Shown: positions 31,030 through 43,984 of the stretch, piece by piece | How positions within the stretch are numbered: position 1 is the stretch's first letter | How the letters are laid out: each line of letters opens with the position of its first letter | Assembly (NCBI GenBank): GCA_017163975.1 | Contig: JAFFSR010000249.1 | Location: forward strand, 9,386,001 to 9,450,000 | DNA from: Anastatus disparis | Taxonomy: Eukaryota > Arthropoda > Insecta > Hymenoptera > Eupelmidae | Length of the DNA: 64,000 nucleotides | Reading direction: 5' to 3' | Made by a program: the position numbers and the translations under genes | The notes under the pieces: model-generated | The model's input: only the letters and a program-made list of their open reading frames with translations | The model's database searches: none | Told to the model about the DNA's origin: nothing

Positions 31030-33081
31030 TTGGTTTCGTTCACTTTTCCAACAGTGAATCTTTTGAATACCTTTAATTTCTTTTGCATTTCCTAACCATT
31101 CCATTTTTTTTTGTCAGTCGAAAAACTTCTAACTCATCCTTGCGGATAACAAGAATGTTAATCGACGGAGTATATTTTGATACGTGAGTGGCGAAATTTT
31201 CAGCGTTTCTAATAAAATCTGCACTCTTCTTGGACAGATTATGCGTGGTAGCATAATGTTTAACTAAACCACCAATACCGTCACAAGCGCTTTTACCATG
31301 ACCTGTTGCAGAAAAAAGCTATTTTCTGTTTACTTTTGAGTTTTGAAGCTCATAGAGTTGATATCTATTTTTAAAATGACTGGCAGCTCCATCGGAAATG
31401 GTTATGATTTCATCAAGATCTTGCGCAATATGTTTTTGTTTTAAGTTATCGATAATTAAATTTATAGCCATTAGGGCATGAGACGAATCATGTTTAATAT
31501 CGTCAGAGACGGTGACATAACTGACTGTTTTATCATTTCCAAAATAGCATACCGACGTAAATATTGATATTTGGTTTTTACTCCAATGATAGCTTTGAAT
31601 TTCATTTTGAAGCAGAACTGTCTAATTTTCTGCAAAATCGACATGAATAACTAATTGGAAGTCATTATTTTTCGCTAAAAGTTTAACCTCTTTAATTGCT
31701 ATACGTTGAATTTCTTTGACCAATTTATGAGCTCTTACAGTGAGAGCGCGCTATCTTAACTCTATTAAGAAATTTTCAATTGTGCTAGTTTTATTCAGTA
31801 AATTTGATTTTTCCCAAAGACCATAAATTATTTCTTTATATAAATCTTCTTCTGTCAAAGAAATTACTTGTAAATCAATAGAATCTCCAATGGGACATTC
31901 TTTACATTCTCTTAGTACACATTTCATATCATCTTTTGAACAAAAAAGTGAAGAACATATTTTCAATTCCAAATCTGCAATGTCTTGTTTATTCTCTTTT
32001 TTATAATTATTCAAAGCATCTAACATAAGTTTAAGATTCTCGCAGTAAACGCAAAGACACGAATTGGTGGGTGGATGTGGTATAACCCACTTTAGTCTTA
32101 AAGCGTAGAATGTTGATTTACCAATTTTTGTTTTCATTTCAGGATTTGTGTCTTTAAATAATTGATATATTTCTTTTATACTTCGCGTAAGAAAGCGTTT
32201 GACTTTTTTAGTTTTTATACCATTTTCTTTGATAGATACTGTGTCACTTTTATTCGCACTTTGACGAGAACAATTAAAATCATCGATCAGATAATAATCC
32301 TTTACTTTCATTACAATTTCACCATCCAAAGAATGGCCATAATAGTTCTCAGACTGCTTGTAAATTTTTTTATTATTTACTAATGATCGTGCTTGATCAA
32401 TCATATAAATAGTTGCATTTGGTAAAACTGATAATAAATAATCTTTGGAAATATCACTTGGTATAATACTCAACAATCGCACTTTCTCAAGAGAATTTGA
32501 ACAATTATCTAATGCAATTTTAATATTCTCAAGCCATTTATCATTTGTTTACATTTATTATTTTCATTCAATGCGGGCAAATCCGTTATATCGTAGACTT
32601 TCATCATTTTACTTGCTATTTGTGAATGAAATGCATCGTTTATTTGTTTTCTTTTTCGGAGAGCATAAGATTCTCGCATCTTGATATTGATACTTTGAGG
32701 CATTTTAATTGGTGAAATGTTTACTTTCAAATTACTTGAAGTCTCGTTGAGCTGTTCTACCACAGCCTCACTATGAATAAAATCTTCCGAAGATTGTTGA
32801 CAGCTTGAAGTCGTTGAAATAGGCGCATTTTTCACTTCATCTAATAATATTTTGTAACACGAAGGGCATACTTTATCTTCTCTAGAGAAAGAAGTATTTG
32901 GATACAAGCGCTTCAAAGACTCCGTTAGATCACCTAATTCTCTAAGCGGACTTTTGGAGCAATCATAAACAACTTTTTTGTGCCTTTCTTTTGAATCCTT
33001 GCACTGCATTTTAATAATCAGTGATGCCATTATTGATATTCTGTTCAATGACAGATCGAAAAAATAATTTTTCTTAAACAA
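31030..33081 (-). pseudogene. Decayed transposase-like gene (HVDFAEN / SDGAASHFKN family)
   Basis: Minus-strand reading from 33081: an N-terminal ~190-residue part with VCPSCYKILLDEVK (residues ~80-90) and a basic YALRKRKQ segment; a one-base frameshift near 32545; then ~240 residues with CLCVYCENLKLMLDAL and a Cys-rich FCSKDDMKCVLRECKECP; a TAG at 31751; then HVDFAEN near 31640, YHWSKNQISIFTSVCYFG, ITISDGAASHFKNRYQLYEL near 31370 and FSATGHGKSACDGIGGLVKH near 31290. The conserved Asp-rich blocks look like an RNase-H-fold (DDE-type) transposase, and I have seen this block order in multicopy insect and cnidarian proteins, but I cannot name the superfamily with confidence. A TAG replaces the Trp expected before FSATGHGK. 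At least four disabling changes. Confidence 0.6.
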
Positions 33082-35059
33082 CTTTATTTTTTATCTTCCT
33101 TTTTTTATATTTTTAAACGCGTCAAGTCGTTGATGAGAATGCAAAGAACGAATCATCGCCACCTAGTAGTGACATGCGTCAACTCCCTACGAAATAAATT
33201 CAAATTCTAGGTGCGAAATTCAAACTGATAAAAAAATTATCTTCTTCAACAAAAAAAATTTTTATTATAATAATGTACCATAAAAAGAGGATAAATAATT
33301 ATATATTCTTCCATCAAAATAACTTTTTTTTTAAATTAAAAAATTTATATCTTCAGATTTTAATCTTTAACGAAAATTGCGTTTCCTCAATGTACATATC
33401 ATATTTATTTAAAGTTTCAGCATTTTTTTTTAAACTTTAAATCGTCATAACTTTGGTTCTAATTGATCAAAATATTCGATCCGGGGTTTATTTTAAAGAT
33501 TATTGTTGATATTTTTGATATATTAATAAATAAAAGCATAATAATAGTTGTAAGAACACGTAAAGTTGGAAAAATAGTACAATGCGCCATGGTATCAATG
33601 TTTTAAAATCGAAAATATAAAAAAAACGTTTAAAAATCTGTTTAAAAAAAATAAGGCAAAATCGCATATTCTCACCTACCCTAAAAGTTAGTATTTTTTA
33701 TGTATAAAATCATATAAAAATTTCAAAAAAAAAAAATATAGTTTTTGAGAAAATCGTGTTTGAAAAAAATCGCTTTTTTTCGGTTTTTCGTAAATAACTC
33801 AGTGAGATCAAATTGTATTACAAAAATCGAAATTGCATTTAAAACGAGACAAAATTCCGCACACTTTCGTTAAAAGAACGCTCAAAAAGGTTAAAAATTG
33901 ACGGAGCTATAGTCATTTAAAAGTAGAGGTTCATTTTCAATTTTTGAATTTTCGTTTTTATATCCAACACTAGAATTGCTGTAGTAAAGAAAAAAAAATT
34001 TTTTGAGCGTTCTACGAGGTAAATTTTATCTTTATATACATAATAGAAGGTATTTTTATTACTTAGAAGAAAAAAAAAATTCGATCAGTGACGGCCTGCA
34101 TGAATCTGAATGGAATAAGCCCAATTTTCTTTTGAATTTGTTTATAAATAATTGGCAACTGGATTTCTGCTAATTTTCAAAGTGATATAAGGTAAAGTAG
34201 AGGTTTTTGAAAAATTGTTTAATTTTTAAATTTCTACAATTATTCAAGTTAAACATACAAAAAGCAAATATATTAGGTTAATTTAATGTGTTTTCATTAA
34301 AACTGTTAATAAAAAACAACAATGATTCTAAATTTGGAAATTTTTAATCATTACTTAATTATGATACTATTTTTTAGCGAGTTATATGTTTCTTTTACGA
34401 TGATATTTTATATTATATTATAAAAGATTATGTTCTAATTCACATACCAATCTTAAAATATTGTGGATCGATATGTTCGTTATAAAGTTAAATAAATTAT
34501 TATGAATTATCATAATAAAGTAATTAGAATAAATAATAATTATTGTAGTCTAATGAAAATTCTTTCTAAAATTCCTTTATAAATAGCTTAAAACTTTTAT
34601 GCATGACCGATTCCGCAAAACGTTTAACATGTAATCTATACATTATTCCACAATATTTTTTCATGAAAAATTCTTATAATCTTTCCTAATAAACGCTCTT
34701 TTTCTTTATCACTATAATCATATATATATATATATATACATATATATAAAGATCACATTGCTCCACAAATATTTTATATTATTTTAATGTAAAATTTACA
34801 CGTTACAAACAACGAATCCATCGTATAGTATTTTGTTAGATTTATTTGATCAAAAAAATGTTCCTTTGCTTTAGCAATTATATTATATACAGTTTATGTA
34901 TACTTTTTATATTTATAGTTTTGTAAGTATTAAAATTATAATGAAATTATTCGCATACCATTCATGTGATTGTCCGCTTATAATATGGTCGTCCACACAT
35001 TATTATAAATACTATTCAAACTCTGTGATATTATTTTCATAAACTCTTTTTATTTTTAA
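33082..35059. other. AT-rich non-coding, with a short (TA)n at 34716-34750
   Basis: No gene seen; several long A/T runs. Confidence 0.4.
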
Positions 35060-35459
35060 TTAAGAGGCTGCCGCATCGCTCAATCCTTTTGTAATTAAAA
35101 AATTAATGTTCTAGCAAAAAGTAACCACTGAAAGCAGGAATAGAGATTCTTGGATTTGTTGAATAAAAGACAATATTTTTCTGGTTATTGAATGGATTCG
35201 ATGTTATCGTTTAAAAAAAAAAAAATTTGAATAAATTTAAAAATAATAAATTAAGAACTGGAGAAAAAAATATTAAAATCATCCAAATTTTTATAAAAAA
35301 ACAAAGTTCTCACATTAACAAATCGTAATCGGAGAAAATATTGCTTTTTATAATATAAATCGAAACCATCTTCACATTTGTACCTTCAATATTCACTTTT
35401 TAAAAAAACATTTATGTTTTTTAATTATAAAAGCGTACAGCGATAGATAGGCTTCTTAA
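35060..35459. mobile_element. TTAAGAGG foldback MITE, copy 4 (diverged)
   Basis: TTAAGAGGCTGCCGCATCGC on the left mirrors GCGATAGATAGGCTTCTTAA on the right; inner blocks (TTTTGTAATTAAAAAA against TTTTTTAATTATAAAA; AAAGACAATATTTTTCTGG against GAAAATATTGCTTTTT) pair. More degenerate than the other three copies. Confidence 0.65.
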
Positions 35460-35844
35460 GGAGAGACAATTAAAACTGTGTTTAAAAAAAAATGCCTTTT
35501 TTTTTAATTTTCGACCCATAGCATGTACAACGTAATCCATGCGTAATGTTGTTCAAAATCATCTGAAGAATCTACAAAAAAATTTCAGCTTTAAATATTG
35601 AAAACTGAGGGATTACTTGCGTTTAAACTGCTGCTCGGTTTAGTACTAAATAAGGGAGCAGTGAAAATGTAACTAGCTCCACAGTTTTTTACATTTCGTG
35701 TTGAAAATTTGTCAAAACATTTTTTAGATAATTTTCAACAATATTATAGATGAATAACGTTGTAGGTACTAAATATACAAAATTCCAAATAAAAAACGTC
35801 ATTTTTTATTGAAAAACACAGCTTCACTTGTGACTCCCCTTCAA
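35456..35844. mobile_element. TTAAGGGGAG foldback MITE, copy 1
   Basis: TTAAGGAGAGACAATTAAAA left, CACTTGTGACTCCCCTTCAA right; shares internal GTACAACGTAATCCATGCGT and AACTGCTGCTCGGTTTAGTA with copy 2 at 38033-38328. It abuts the preceding foldback element, sharing TTAAG. Confidence 0.8.
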
Positions 35845-35852
35845 CTTTAACA

Positions 35853-36053
35853 GGTTTCCACACCACACAAACAGAAGTACCGTCAATAGCGCGTTGGTTT
35901 TTGTTTGCTTATAATATTATATATTTGTTTAAATTGAACTATTAAATAGTATATATAATTTTATGGCATGATGAAACTATATATCGTAATTGAGTTTTAA
36001 TTTATATAATTGCCAAAATAATAAACTGTGGTACCATTGCCAATAGCCCTACA
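35853..36053 (+). repeat. Terminal repeat copy B of the Helitron-associated family
   Basis: GGTTTCCACACCACAC, ACCGTCAATAGCGCGTTGG and GTGGTACCATTGCCAATAGC in the same order and orientation as copy A. It lies 3.2 kb beyond the 3' end of the Helitron 2 helicase, on the side where copy A lies relative to Helitron 1. Confidence 0.75.
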
Positions 36054-36600
36054 CGCCCTCTAAAATAAAAGTAATCTATTACTTTTTCGATTTTAAAGGG
36101 CAACCACGTAAAGCAGAAAACAACATGCCCACGATATACGAAAAAATGTCTGCACTTCTCGTTTAATTTTTTTATTGTATACCCCATCTGCTTCTCCTAA
36201 TACTCGTCCATTATACACACTTAATGTAATAAAAATGGAATAAATCACTAATAAACTTGCAAAATATTTCTATATATACCTCTTTAGTGTAGATTCAGAA
36301 AAATTTATCAAATTTATCGTACTTAATAAATCCAAATTTTATTATAAGTGTGTCTGAAAAATAATCATATAAATGTATCCATATAGGAAAAAAGAGTAAA
36401 AAAAAAATAACTCAAACTATTTAAAATTTCTCTTTTTTTTCATAGGATTCATGAACCTAAATTAAAATTCTATCATGCCACAGCAATAATACATTAAGAT
36501 TCTCAGTATCAATTCATATGATTATTTTTTAAACTTTAATCATTCTAAAAGTTGCCAGAAATGTATTATCCTATATCCTATATTATATTAAAGTGAAACC
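36054..36600. other. AT-rich non-coding
   Basis: Nothing recognised. Confidence 0.4.
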
Positions 36601-36604
36601 ACGT

Positions 36605-37375
36605 TTTTCTCCGGATCTCCGGTTTTCCGGTTCTCCGGTTCTCCGCTTTTTTCAAATGTGTCTAATCTTTTTTTAATAAAAGTAGCAATTTTTTTTGGGC
36701 CTTATATTTTTTGGGCCCAATAATTTTTTCTTCTCTATATTTTTTGAGCCATATTTTTTTTGGGCCTTACATTTTTTTGGGCCTAATAATTTTTTCTTCT
36801 TCATATTTTTTGAGCATTATATTTTCTTGGTCCTTTTTTTCGGGCCAAATATTTTCTTAGGCCTTATATTTTTTTGAGCCTTATATTTTTTTTGGACTCA
36901 TACATTTTTTGGGCCTTATATTTTTTTGGCCCAATATTTTTTTGGGCCTTATATTTTCTTGAACCTTATATTTTTTTTGGACTTATACTTTTTTTTGGGC
37001 CTTATATTTTTTGGGCCCAATGATTTTTTCTTCTCTATATTTTTTAAGCCTTATATTTTATTGGGCCCAATAATTTTTTCTTCTCTATATTTTTTGAGCA
37101 TTAGATTTTTTTGGGCCTTTTTTTGTGCCTAATATTTTTTGGGTCTTATATTTTCTTGGGCCTTATATTTTTTTGAAACTTATACTTTTTTTGGGCCTTA
37201 CATTTTTTGGGGCCCAATAATTTTTCTTCTCTATATTTTTTGAGCCTTATATTTTTTTGTGCCTTTTATTTTTTTGGGCCCAATAATTTTTTCTTTTTTA
37301 TATTTTTTGATCATTATATTTTCTTGAGCCTTATATTTTTTTGGAACTTATACTTTTTTGTGCCTTACATTTTTT
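36605..37375 (+). repeat. TTTTTTGGGCC minisatellite with a short CTCCGG leader
   Basis: 36608-36648 is a TTCTCCGG-type repeat. 36690-37375 is a degenerate tandem array of ATATTTTTTTGGGCCTT and CCCAATAATTTTTTCTTCTC sub-units, with GGGCC recurring roughly every 16-60 bp. Long hydrophobic open frames here arise from T-rich codons. Confidence 0.8.
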
Positions 37376-37760
37376 AAGAATTATTTTATAAAAGATAGTG
37401 AAGCATTAATAATTCGAAGATATCATAATTTTTTGCCTTATCTTTAGGGTCTTATTTTTTCATAGTTGCTATATTTTTATCCTAATTTTTTTTGCTTTAT
37501 TTTTTCAGTCTTTTTTGGGGTCATTATTTCCTATTTAATTTTTGGGCTCAATTAATAATTTATTTAGTCATTCATATGGTTTTTTTTGCATGTGACATAT
37601 GTCAAGTCGGCATTTTTTGCTTTATGACAATATTTTGTATGTTTTTGTTGCTTTAATTTTCGTATTTTTTACATATATGACTAGAAGGATCGATTATATT
37701 TTTGAAGTGTAAACAAGTAAATAAATTCTTATAAGCATTTATTATAAGTACCAAACTAGG
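37376..37760. other. T-rich non-coding
   Basis: T-rich tail of the array with no feature recognised. Confidence 0.4.
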
Positions 37761-38032
37761 TCTCTCTCTCTCTCTCTTGCTCTTTTACATTCTCTCTCGA
37801 TTTCCTACATTTTCTCACGCTTTCTCATGCTTTTTTTCGCATTCCCTCGTCTTGCTCCCTTACGCTTCTTTTTGTTTTCCCATGCATTCCCTTTCTTTCT
37901 GTCTCTTGCTGTCTTTTTCGCTTGCCGTCGCTTTTTGTTTTTTCTTTGTTCTTTTTCTTACTCTATCTTGCTCTTCTGCTTTTTCTACAGCTTCTTGCAT
38001 TTTTGTCCTCTCTTGCATTTTTATTTTTTACT
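37761..38032 (+). repeat. Pyrimidine tract with (TC)n
   Basis: Strand-asymmetric C/T-rich region starting with (TC)8 and containing TTTCTCACGC/TTGCTCTT variants. The three overlapping open frames are composition artefacts. Confidence 0.75.
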
Positions 38033-38328
38033 TTAAGGGGAGACACAAGTGAAACTGCGTTTTTTAACAAAAAAATGACGTTCATTATTTTTCATTTTTT
38101 ACCCATAACACGTACAACATAATCCATGCGTAATGTTGTTCAAAATCTTCTGAAAAATCTATAAAAAAATTTTCAGCCGGGAATATTAAAAATTGTGAGA
38201 CTAGTTTCATGTCAACTGCTGCTCGGTTTAGTGGTAAATGAGGCAGCAGCTAAAATGGAACAAAAATTAAAAATAAAAAACGTCATTTTTTTGTTAAAAA
38301 ACGCAGTTTCACTTGTGTCTTCCCTTAA
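38033..38328. mobile_element. TTAAGGGGAG foldback MITE, copy 2
   Basis: TTAAGGGGAGACACAAGTGA left mirrors TCACTTGTGTCTTCCCTTAA right; ~45-bp strong arms (AACTGCGTTTTTTAACAAAAA). 296 bp, shorter than copy 1. Confidence 0.85.
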
Positions 38329-38479
38329 TAAAGCATTTCATCCAAGCCTGTTATTTTTTAAAGGATTCGTCAGTAGAGCGTTTTTTTAAAATTTTTTTTA
38401 TAACAGGCTCCGCTCCAGATGCTTATTTGCACAATATTTAGCAATAATTATTAAGCAGTTGATTTGACTGTGTATCTTT
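38329..38479. other. Spacer
   Basis: Nothing recognised. Confidence 0.4.
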
Positions 38480-39022
38480 ATGTGCAGCCAGTACAACAGC
38501 GCATCCCCATATGCAGCCGATTCAACAGCGCATCACCATATGCAGCCGATTCAACAGCGCATCACCATATGCAGCCGATTCAACAGCGCATCCCCATATG
38601 CAGCCGATTCAACAGCGCATTCCCATATGCAGCCGATTCAACAGCGCATTCCCATATGCAGCCAATTTAACAGCGCATCCCCACACAGAAAGAAATTTGG
38701 CATTAGGAGATTTTAATGTCTATTGAAATACTAAAAATAATTATAACTAACATTACTATTTTTGAATTTGTAAATAAAATAAGTGGTAATTTTTTACTTC
38801 AACGTTCCTTGTGATACAGGATTCAATGTATTCGGTATTTCAAAACTTCTTGTAATGGTATATTACAATTTTTAGAAAAACGCTTTCCCGAATTCGAAAT
38901 ATATTATTTCGAATATTTCTGAAATCGTACAGGAACAAAATATGGTAATTAGTTATTGCCAAATTTCTTTCTGTGCATATGCAGCCGATTTAACAGCGCA
39001 TCCCCATATGCAGCCGATTGTA
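38480..39022 (+). repeat. 29-bp minisatellite (CAGCCGATTCAACAGCGCAT) split by a MITE
   Basis: Seven near-identical 29-bp units at 38488-38683 (CAGCCGATTCAACAGCGCAT then CCCCATATG), then the 292-bp insertion, then one and a half further units at 38976-39020. Since 29 is not a multiple of 3, all three forward frames stay open; none is a gene. Confidence 0.9.
38684..38975. mobile_element. MITE with CACAGAAAGAAATTTGGCA ends inside the minisatellite
   Basis: CACAGAAAGAAATTTGGCA at the left is the reverse complement of TGCCAAATTTCTTTCTGTG at the right. The repeat register of the minisatellite shows a 2-bp (CA) duplication. No coding. Confidence 0.85.
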
Positions 39023-39232
39023 CTGTGAATTTTTAAATGCAATCTTTATTACTGCACATTTCTGTGTACAGTCAATTCATCAGTGCTTTCTAAAATGCAT
39101 CATGATTTTGAATATTATATTAAATATTATTATATTAGATATCATAATATCTTTATTATATAAGTATTTACAATATTATTTATGTTTCTTTATATACAAT
39201 GTTTTTTTGTATAAATTATGTCTTGATCATTC
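39023..39232. other. AT-rich non-coding
   Basis: Spacer before the helicase remnant. Confidence 0.4.
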
Positions 39233-42200
39233 TTATTTTCTCCGTTGACTATTGCACTTTTGCTTAAAAAATAATTTTATATTATTTTTATGTTTTGTCC
39301 TTGAAAGGGCAACATATAATTGTCCATGACTGAAAACGGGTGATAGCAAATATACACCAACTTTTTCATAAGATTGTCCTTGGGATTTATTGATAGTCAT
39401 TGCAAAACCTAATCCAATAGGAAACTGTTTTCTTTGCATGTTAAAAGGGATATCTTCTTTAGATAGAGATTAAATTATTCTTGGAATAAAAACTAATTTA
39501 CCTTTGTTTTTTCCACTTGTCAATTCAGCTTGGATAGAATATCTTAGTAGGTTATTTACTATTAATCTTGTCCTGTTACAAAGTCCTTCATTTACATTCA
39601 AATTTCTCAAAAGAATTATAATAGCTCCTCCTTTTAAATGTAATTTATGTGGTGAAAGTCCATTAGGGATTGACGTATTTAAAAATTCTGTAGGTAATAT
39701 AACATCTGAATTTTCTTTGTTATCATCTTCGGCTGTATCAATACTTAAATATTCAACATAGTCTCCTTCTATTATATTCAAAACGTCGTTATTGATTTGA
39801 ATAACATCATTATTTTTAGGAGCCAAAATAACTTTATCTATTAGATTTTCACTATTTATTTTTATTTTATTTCCAAATATTTCTTCGACAAGATGTTCTC
39901 TAAAGATAAGATTTTCTGGTATAGCACTTAGTTCATTATCATCTACAGAAAAATTACGACGTTTTCCTTCTCCGATATCTAATAACCATTGTTTGAAATT
40001 ATTATCATTATCTGAAACTCGCAGATTTTCACTTAATGTCGTACGCATAAAATTTTGCCATAATAAACTAAATTTAACCGAATTTTCTATAATATTAAAA
40101 CGACTTCCATGTCAAACAATTGGTAATGTTTGCCTAAAATCTCCTGATACAATTACAGTTTTACCACCGAAGGGTTACTGTTGTACATCGCATAAATCTT
40201 GAAAAAGACGATCAACTGCCTCAAAAGCAAATTTGGAAGTCATAGATATTTGATCCCAAATTATTATTTGTGTTTCCTTTAATTTTTATCCTTCTGCAGA
40301 GTAAGGCTTACCATTACATGTTGTGCAATCTGTTATATTCAATGGTACTTTAAATGTTGTGTGCACTGTTTTTCCATCAATCAATGAATTCGCTGCTATA
40401 CCTGTCCAAGCAACACATAAGTAACGTATATTATGATATTTAAAATAAGCTATTAAAACATTAAGTAAATAACTTTTTTCTGTTCTACCTGGTCCATCAA
40501 TAAAAATACATTTTTGTTTTTTTTTATTTAAACTTTTTATAGTAGAGTCAAATATTTGTCTTCGTTTCTCTTTTAAGGAATTTATTTTTGTTTCCAATTC
40601 ATTTAGAATATCATCATTATAATTTAAAATTGTTTCATCATCATTATCTTTCATGTATGTGCTTATGTTAGATAAATTAAAATCATTTAAAGAAAATCCA
40701 TTGATATGTAAATTATTTTGAATAACATTCAATGCCATTATTTGGCCTATACCTTTTTCGTATTTGGGATGATAAAACTTATCTTTATATTTTTCGTATG
40801 AATCTCGTGCATTTATGGGATTATGAAAAATGCAAATAAAAGCGAATAATTCACAAAGAGCATGAGGGAATTCTGTTAACGATGCTTCCTCGAAACATCG
40901 GTCCCATTCTTCATCTTCATTAATTAATTGTTTAACTTTAGCTACTTCATTAAACGAAGTATATATTACATTATCAATAGTACGTAAATCTTTAAAAGAT
41001 GTGGCGCCTTTAACATGTAATAGTAATAATCTAATAAAGTAGCGTTCTCTATCTTTTGGATTTACCAAATACATTCTACTAAGTATTGGTTTCCTTATTT
41101 TTTTCTTTTATTCCACTTTTTTAGTTTTTTGTCAAATGTATAAAAATGCGATATTTCTGTATACAAGTAATCTCGAGCTTCTAAATCTTCTCGATTTAAT
41201 TCGAAATATGCTGTTAATGTTGTTCCCACATTTTTCTGCATAATCGTTTCTTTTTTTCCTTCTTTCAAAAATATATTTTGTTGATTTTCTTCATGAACGC
41301 TTAGTCTTTTTATAGTATGTGAAATAACATGTAAAGGATATTCCAATAATCTATGCATTGCTTCAGGCGGACATAAATATCGTGTATTTATGTATTGTTG
41401 TATTTCATCATATTCATATTCAACATTTTCATTATTGTCATTTTAAAAAGTGTCTTTCTTTTCTGTTTGGAAATCAACATTCACTTCGCGTATTTTAATA
41501 TATGCACAATCATGACCTTTATAACAATATTCAAATAAATATTTAATGCATTGTACAGTGGAACATACTTCTACGTTTATATGTGCATTAAATTTTAATA
41601 ATAAATAAGGATTATAAGGAACAACAAATCCATTATCTGCTACTCTTTCTGTAAATTTATTCTTAAAAATTATTTTGACGCCATCATTTTTATGTTTGAA
41701 TAATGGATAGCCATTGGATTTAAAAACTGTTGAATCATTAAATTTTTTTGGGAAACTTTTCGTACATTGTTTCGTATTTTTATCCATGCATGGACAATTT
41801 ATATTTTGCATACCACGGGGACCGTGTATCATAAATTGTTTAACAATACTATATAATTTCGGATAAATATCTTCATTTGGGATTTCTGCACTTATTATTT
41901 TATCAACTTTTTCGGGAGTGTTAATTTTATCATTTTTATCTAAGAATAATAACATATGCATATGTGGTAATCCTCGTTTTTGAAATTCAATTACGTAACT
42001 ATACGCAACACATTTTTCAAATATTCCTCTTTTAATTACTAAATCTTTAAATTCTTCCACTTTTTGATGAAATACTTTTGTTACAATATCCGGCCTATCT
42101 ATTGAATTTTCATAATTTTCCAAGTTTTCAATTATTTCTCTCTAATGTGGATTACACGTTATAGTTAAAAAAAGGTCAGGTTTACCATGATAATTTACAA

Positions 42201-43823
42201 GTGTTATCGAGTCCATGTAATTTTGTTTCATAAATCGTGGACTGCCTGTAAAATTTGATGGTAATATGACCATTTTTTCCATTTTTGACGATTCTAATTC
42301 TTCTCTGTTATGTCAATAGTCCATTACTCCTTTTTAACAATCACTTCTTAATATATTTTGATTATTTCGCATAAAATATAATCTAGAGGTTTCAACTTTT
42401 ACAAATGCATCAATGATTGCCTGATGAGATATTTTTCCTAAATTTAGGTATGGATTAAATTCATTTCTAATACTAAATCTATAATTATAAAATTGCAAAT
42501 TTGAAATATTAGTTTTTCTAAATTTACTTTTCATATTTGGCATCCATCCATAACCACCATTAGGATAAATTAGCGGATATGTCATAGGATCTGTATGTTT
42601 GCTAATTGTTGGTATACCGATTGGTTTTTCATACTTAGAGTAAATGCCAATAACACGTTCGATAGGAGGAAGATCATCTTTTCCAACATATACTATCGCG
42701 ACTTCATTTCAGCTAGGTAAATTATATCTATTTTTATCCAAATTGTTATTGCGGACAATAGACGTTGTAATTGTTCTTGGAGGACGATTAATTTTTGCAC
42801 ATCGTTGTAGTTCTTCTTTTTCTACTTCACGCATTATTTTATAGGCTTTCGCATAAGGGTTAATGTTTCTTAACAAACTATCTAATTCTTTTAATAATAC
42901 TAAATGTGTATCGAATTTATTACGTTCAATCATTGCAATTTCATTATCTTAAACATATAATTGTCCATATTTACGTGCTTCATCTTTATTAGGATGCAAA
43001 TCATACACATTATGATAAATTTGTCCACATATTTTCATAACTTGTAGTCTTTTACCTGTCAATTTATAAAAATTAGCACCAAAACTTGTGAACGCTATAG
43101 CATTATTGTATAATTTTACATTTTGTCGAAAATCAATACTTTATTTTGTACGTTCGGTTGCTAAAAGTTTTAATCGTTCTGGGTAAGAAGGATTGTCTAA
43201 CAATTCCACCTTACCTTTATGACAACAATTGGAGAAATCTTTACTTTTACTATATTCGAAAGCAAAATGCTTTGCATCACAATAAACACATGTATGTGTC
43301 ACGAGGCCAATGTAATTTTCAGATATAACATTTTCATCAAAATATATATTTACAATACAAACAACGAGTTTAGAATTACTTTCTTCTGCTGGAACTTTTT
43401 CATTTAATTTCTTTAATTTTTTCCCATCATGTCCTTAATTTTATCATTTTTTTTGTTTATCATGACATTATCATTATTATTACAAATATTATTATTGTTA
43501 TTTTCAATATAATAATTAATGTCTTCAATTTTTAATCGTTTACACTTTATAAGTAATGTTTTTAATTTATAAGAATCATATTTATATTTTCGCTTTCTCT
43601 CATCTGTTGGTTTATGCATTCCAACATTATAATTAAAATGTTGAAATTAGTAAAAATCATTATTCATTTGCATTTTGTCAATAACATCTGAAATTTCCAA
43701 TTGTTGATCGTCAATTTTTTCAGTTATTTCCATTTTATCATATTCAACATAATGTTCATTTTTTAATTTTCTATAAGTTTTTCTTTTGCGTAATGCTTCT
43801 TTTTCACGTAGCTGTTTCAATTC
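39233..43823 (-). pseudogene. Helitron 2 Rep-helicase, main part (decayed)
   Basis: Minus strand from 43823: coiled, Lys-rich N-terminal segment (ELKQLREKEALRKRK), TAA near 43647, Zn-finger-like CVYCDAKHF ... CCHKGKV (~43300-43210), YPNGGYGW (~42550), NPH followed by TAG where Trp is expected (~42145), HUH motif LPHMHMLLFL (~41960), KYLFEYCYKGHD (~41520), GATSFKDLRT (~41000), a helicase with damaged Walker A (GPGRTEKS in place of GPGGTGKT, ~40485), IIIWDQISM (~40260), VSGDFRQTLP (~40145), then C-terminal [12 protein letters not shown] and [10 protein letters not shown] (39385-39290). Multiple stops and small frameshifts. Same architecture as Helitron 1, but clearly inactive and from a different lineage judging by sequence divergence. 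Its first exon-equivalent lies at 58774-59643 beyond the 14.9-kb insertion. Confidence 0.9.
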
Positions 43824-43984
43824 ATCAGTACCAGGGTTGCGAAAAAAGTAATTAAAAATTATTTGAATCACGAATCATTTTTGAATTTGTAATTAAAGTT
43901 TTATTTAATTAACAATTCCTTTTAAATTAATAATTAAAAATATTTTAATTAACAAATCAAAATCTAATCGTGAATTGAAAAGGC

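Noticed and set aside
36695..38122. Phe-rich hydrophobic frames as membrane proteins
   Set aside because: T-rich minisatellite and pyrimidine tract; no start context or conserved residues.
38488..38683. Regular 29-bp repeats as a CRISPR array
   Set aside because: Units are directly abutting with no unique spacers, in a eukaryotic transposon-rich context.
38464..38726. Three overlapping open frames encoding a repetitive peptide
   Set aside because: They result from the 29-bp minisatellite, which keeps all three frames open; there is no start context or domain.
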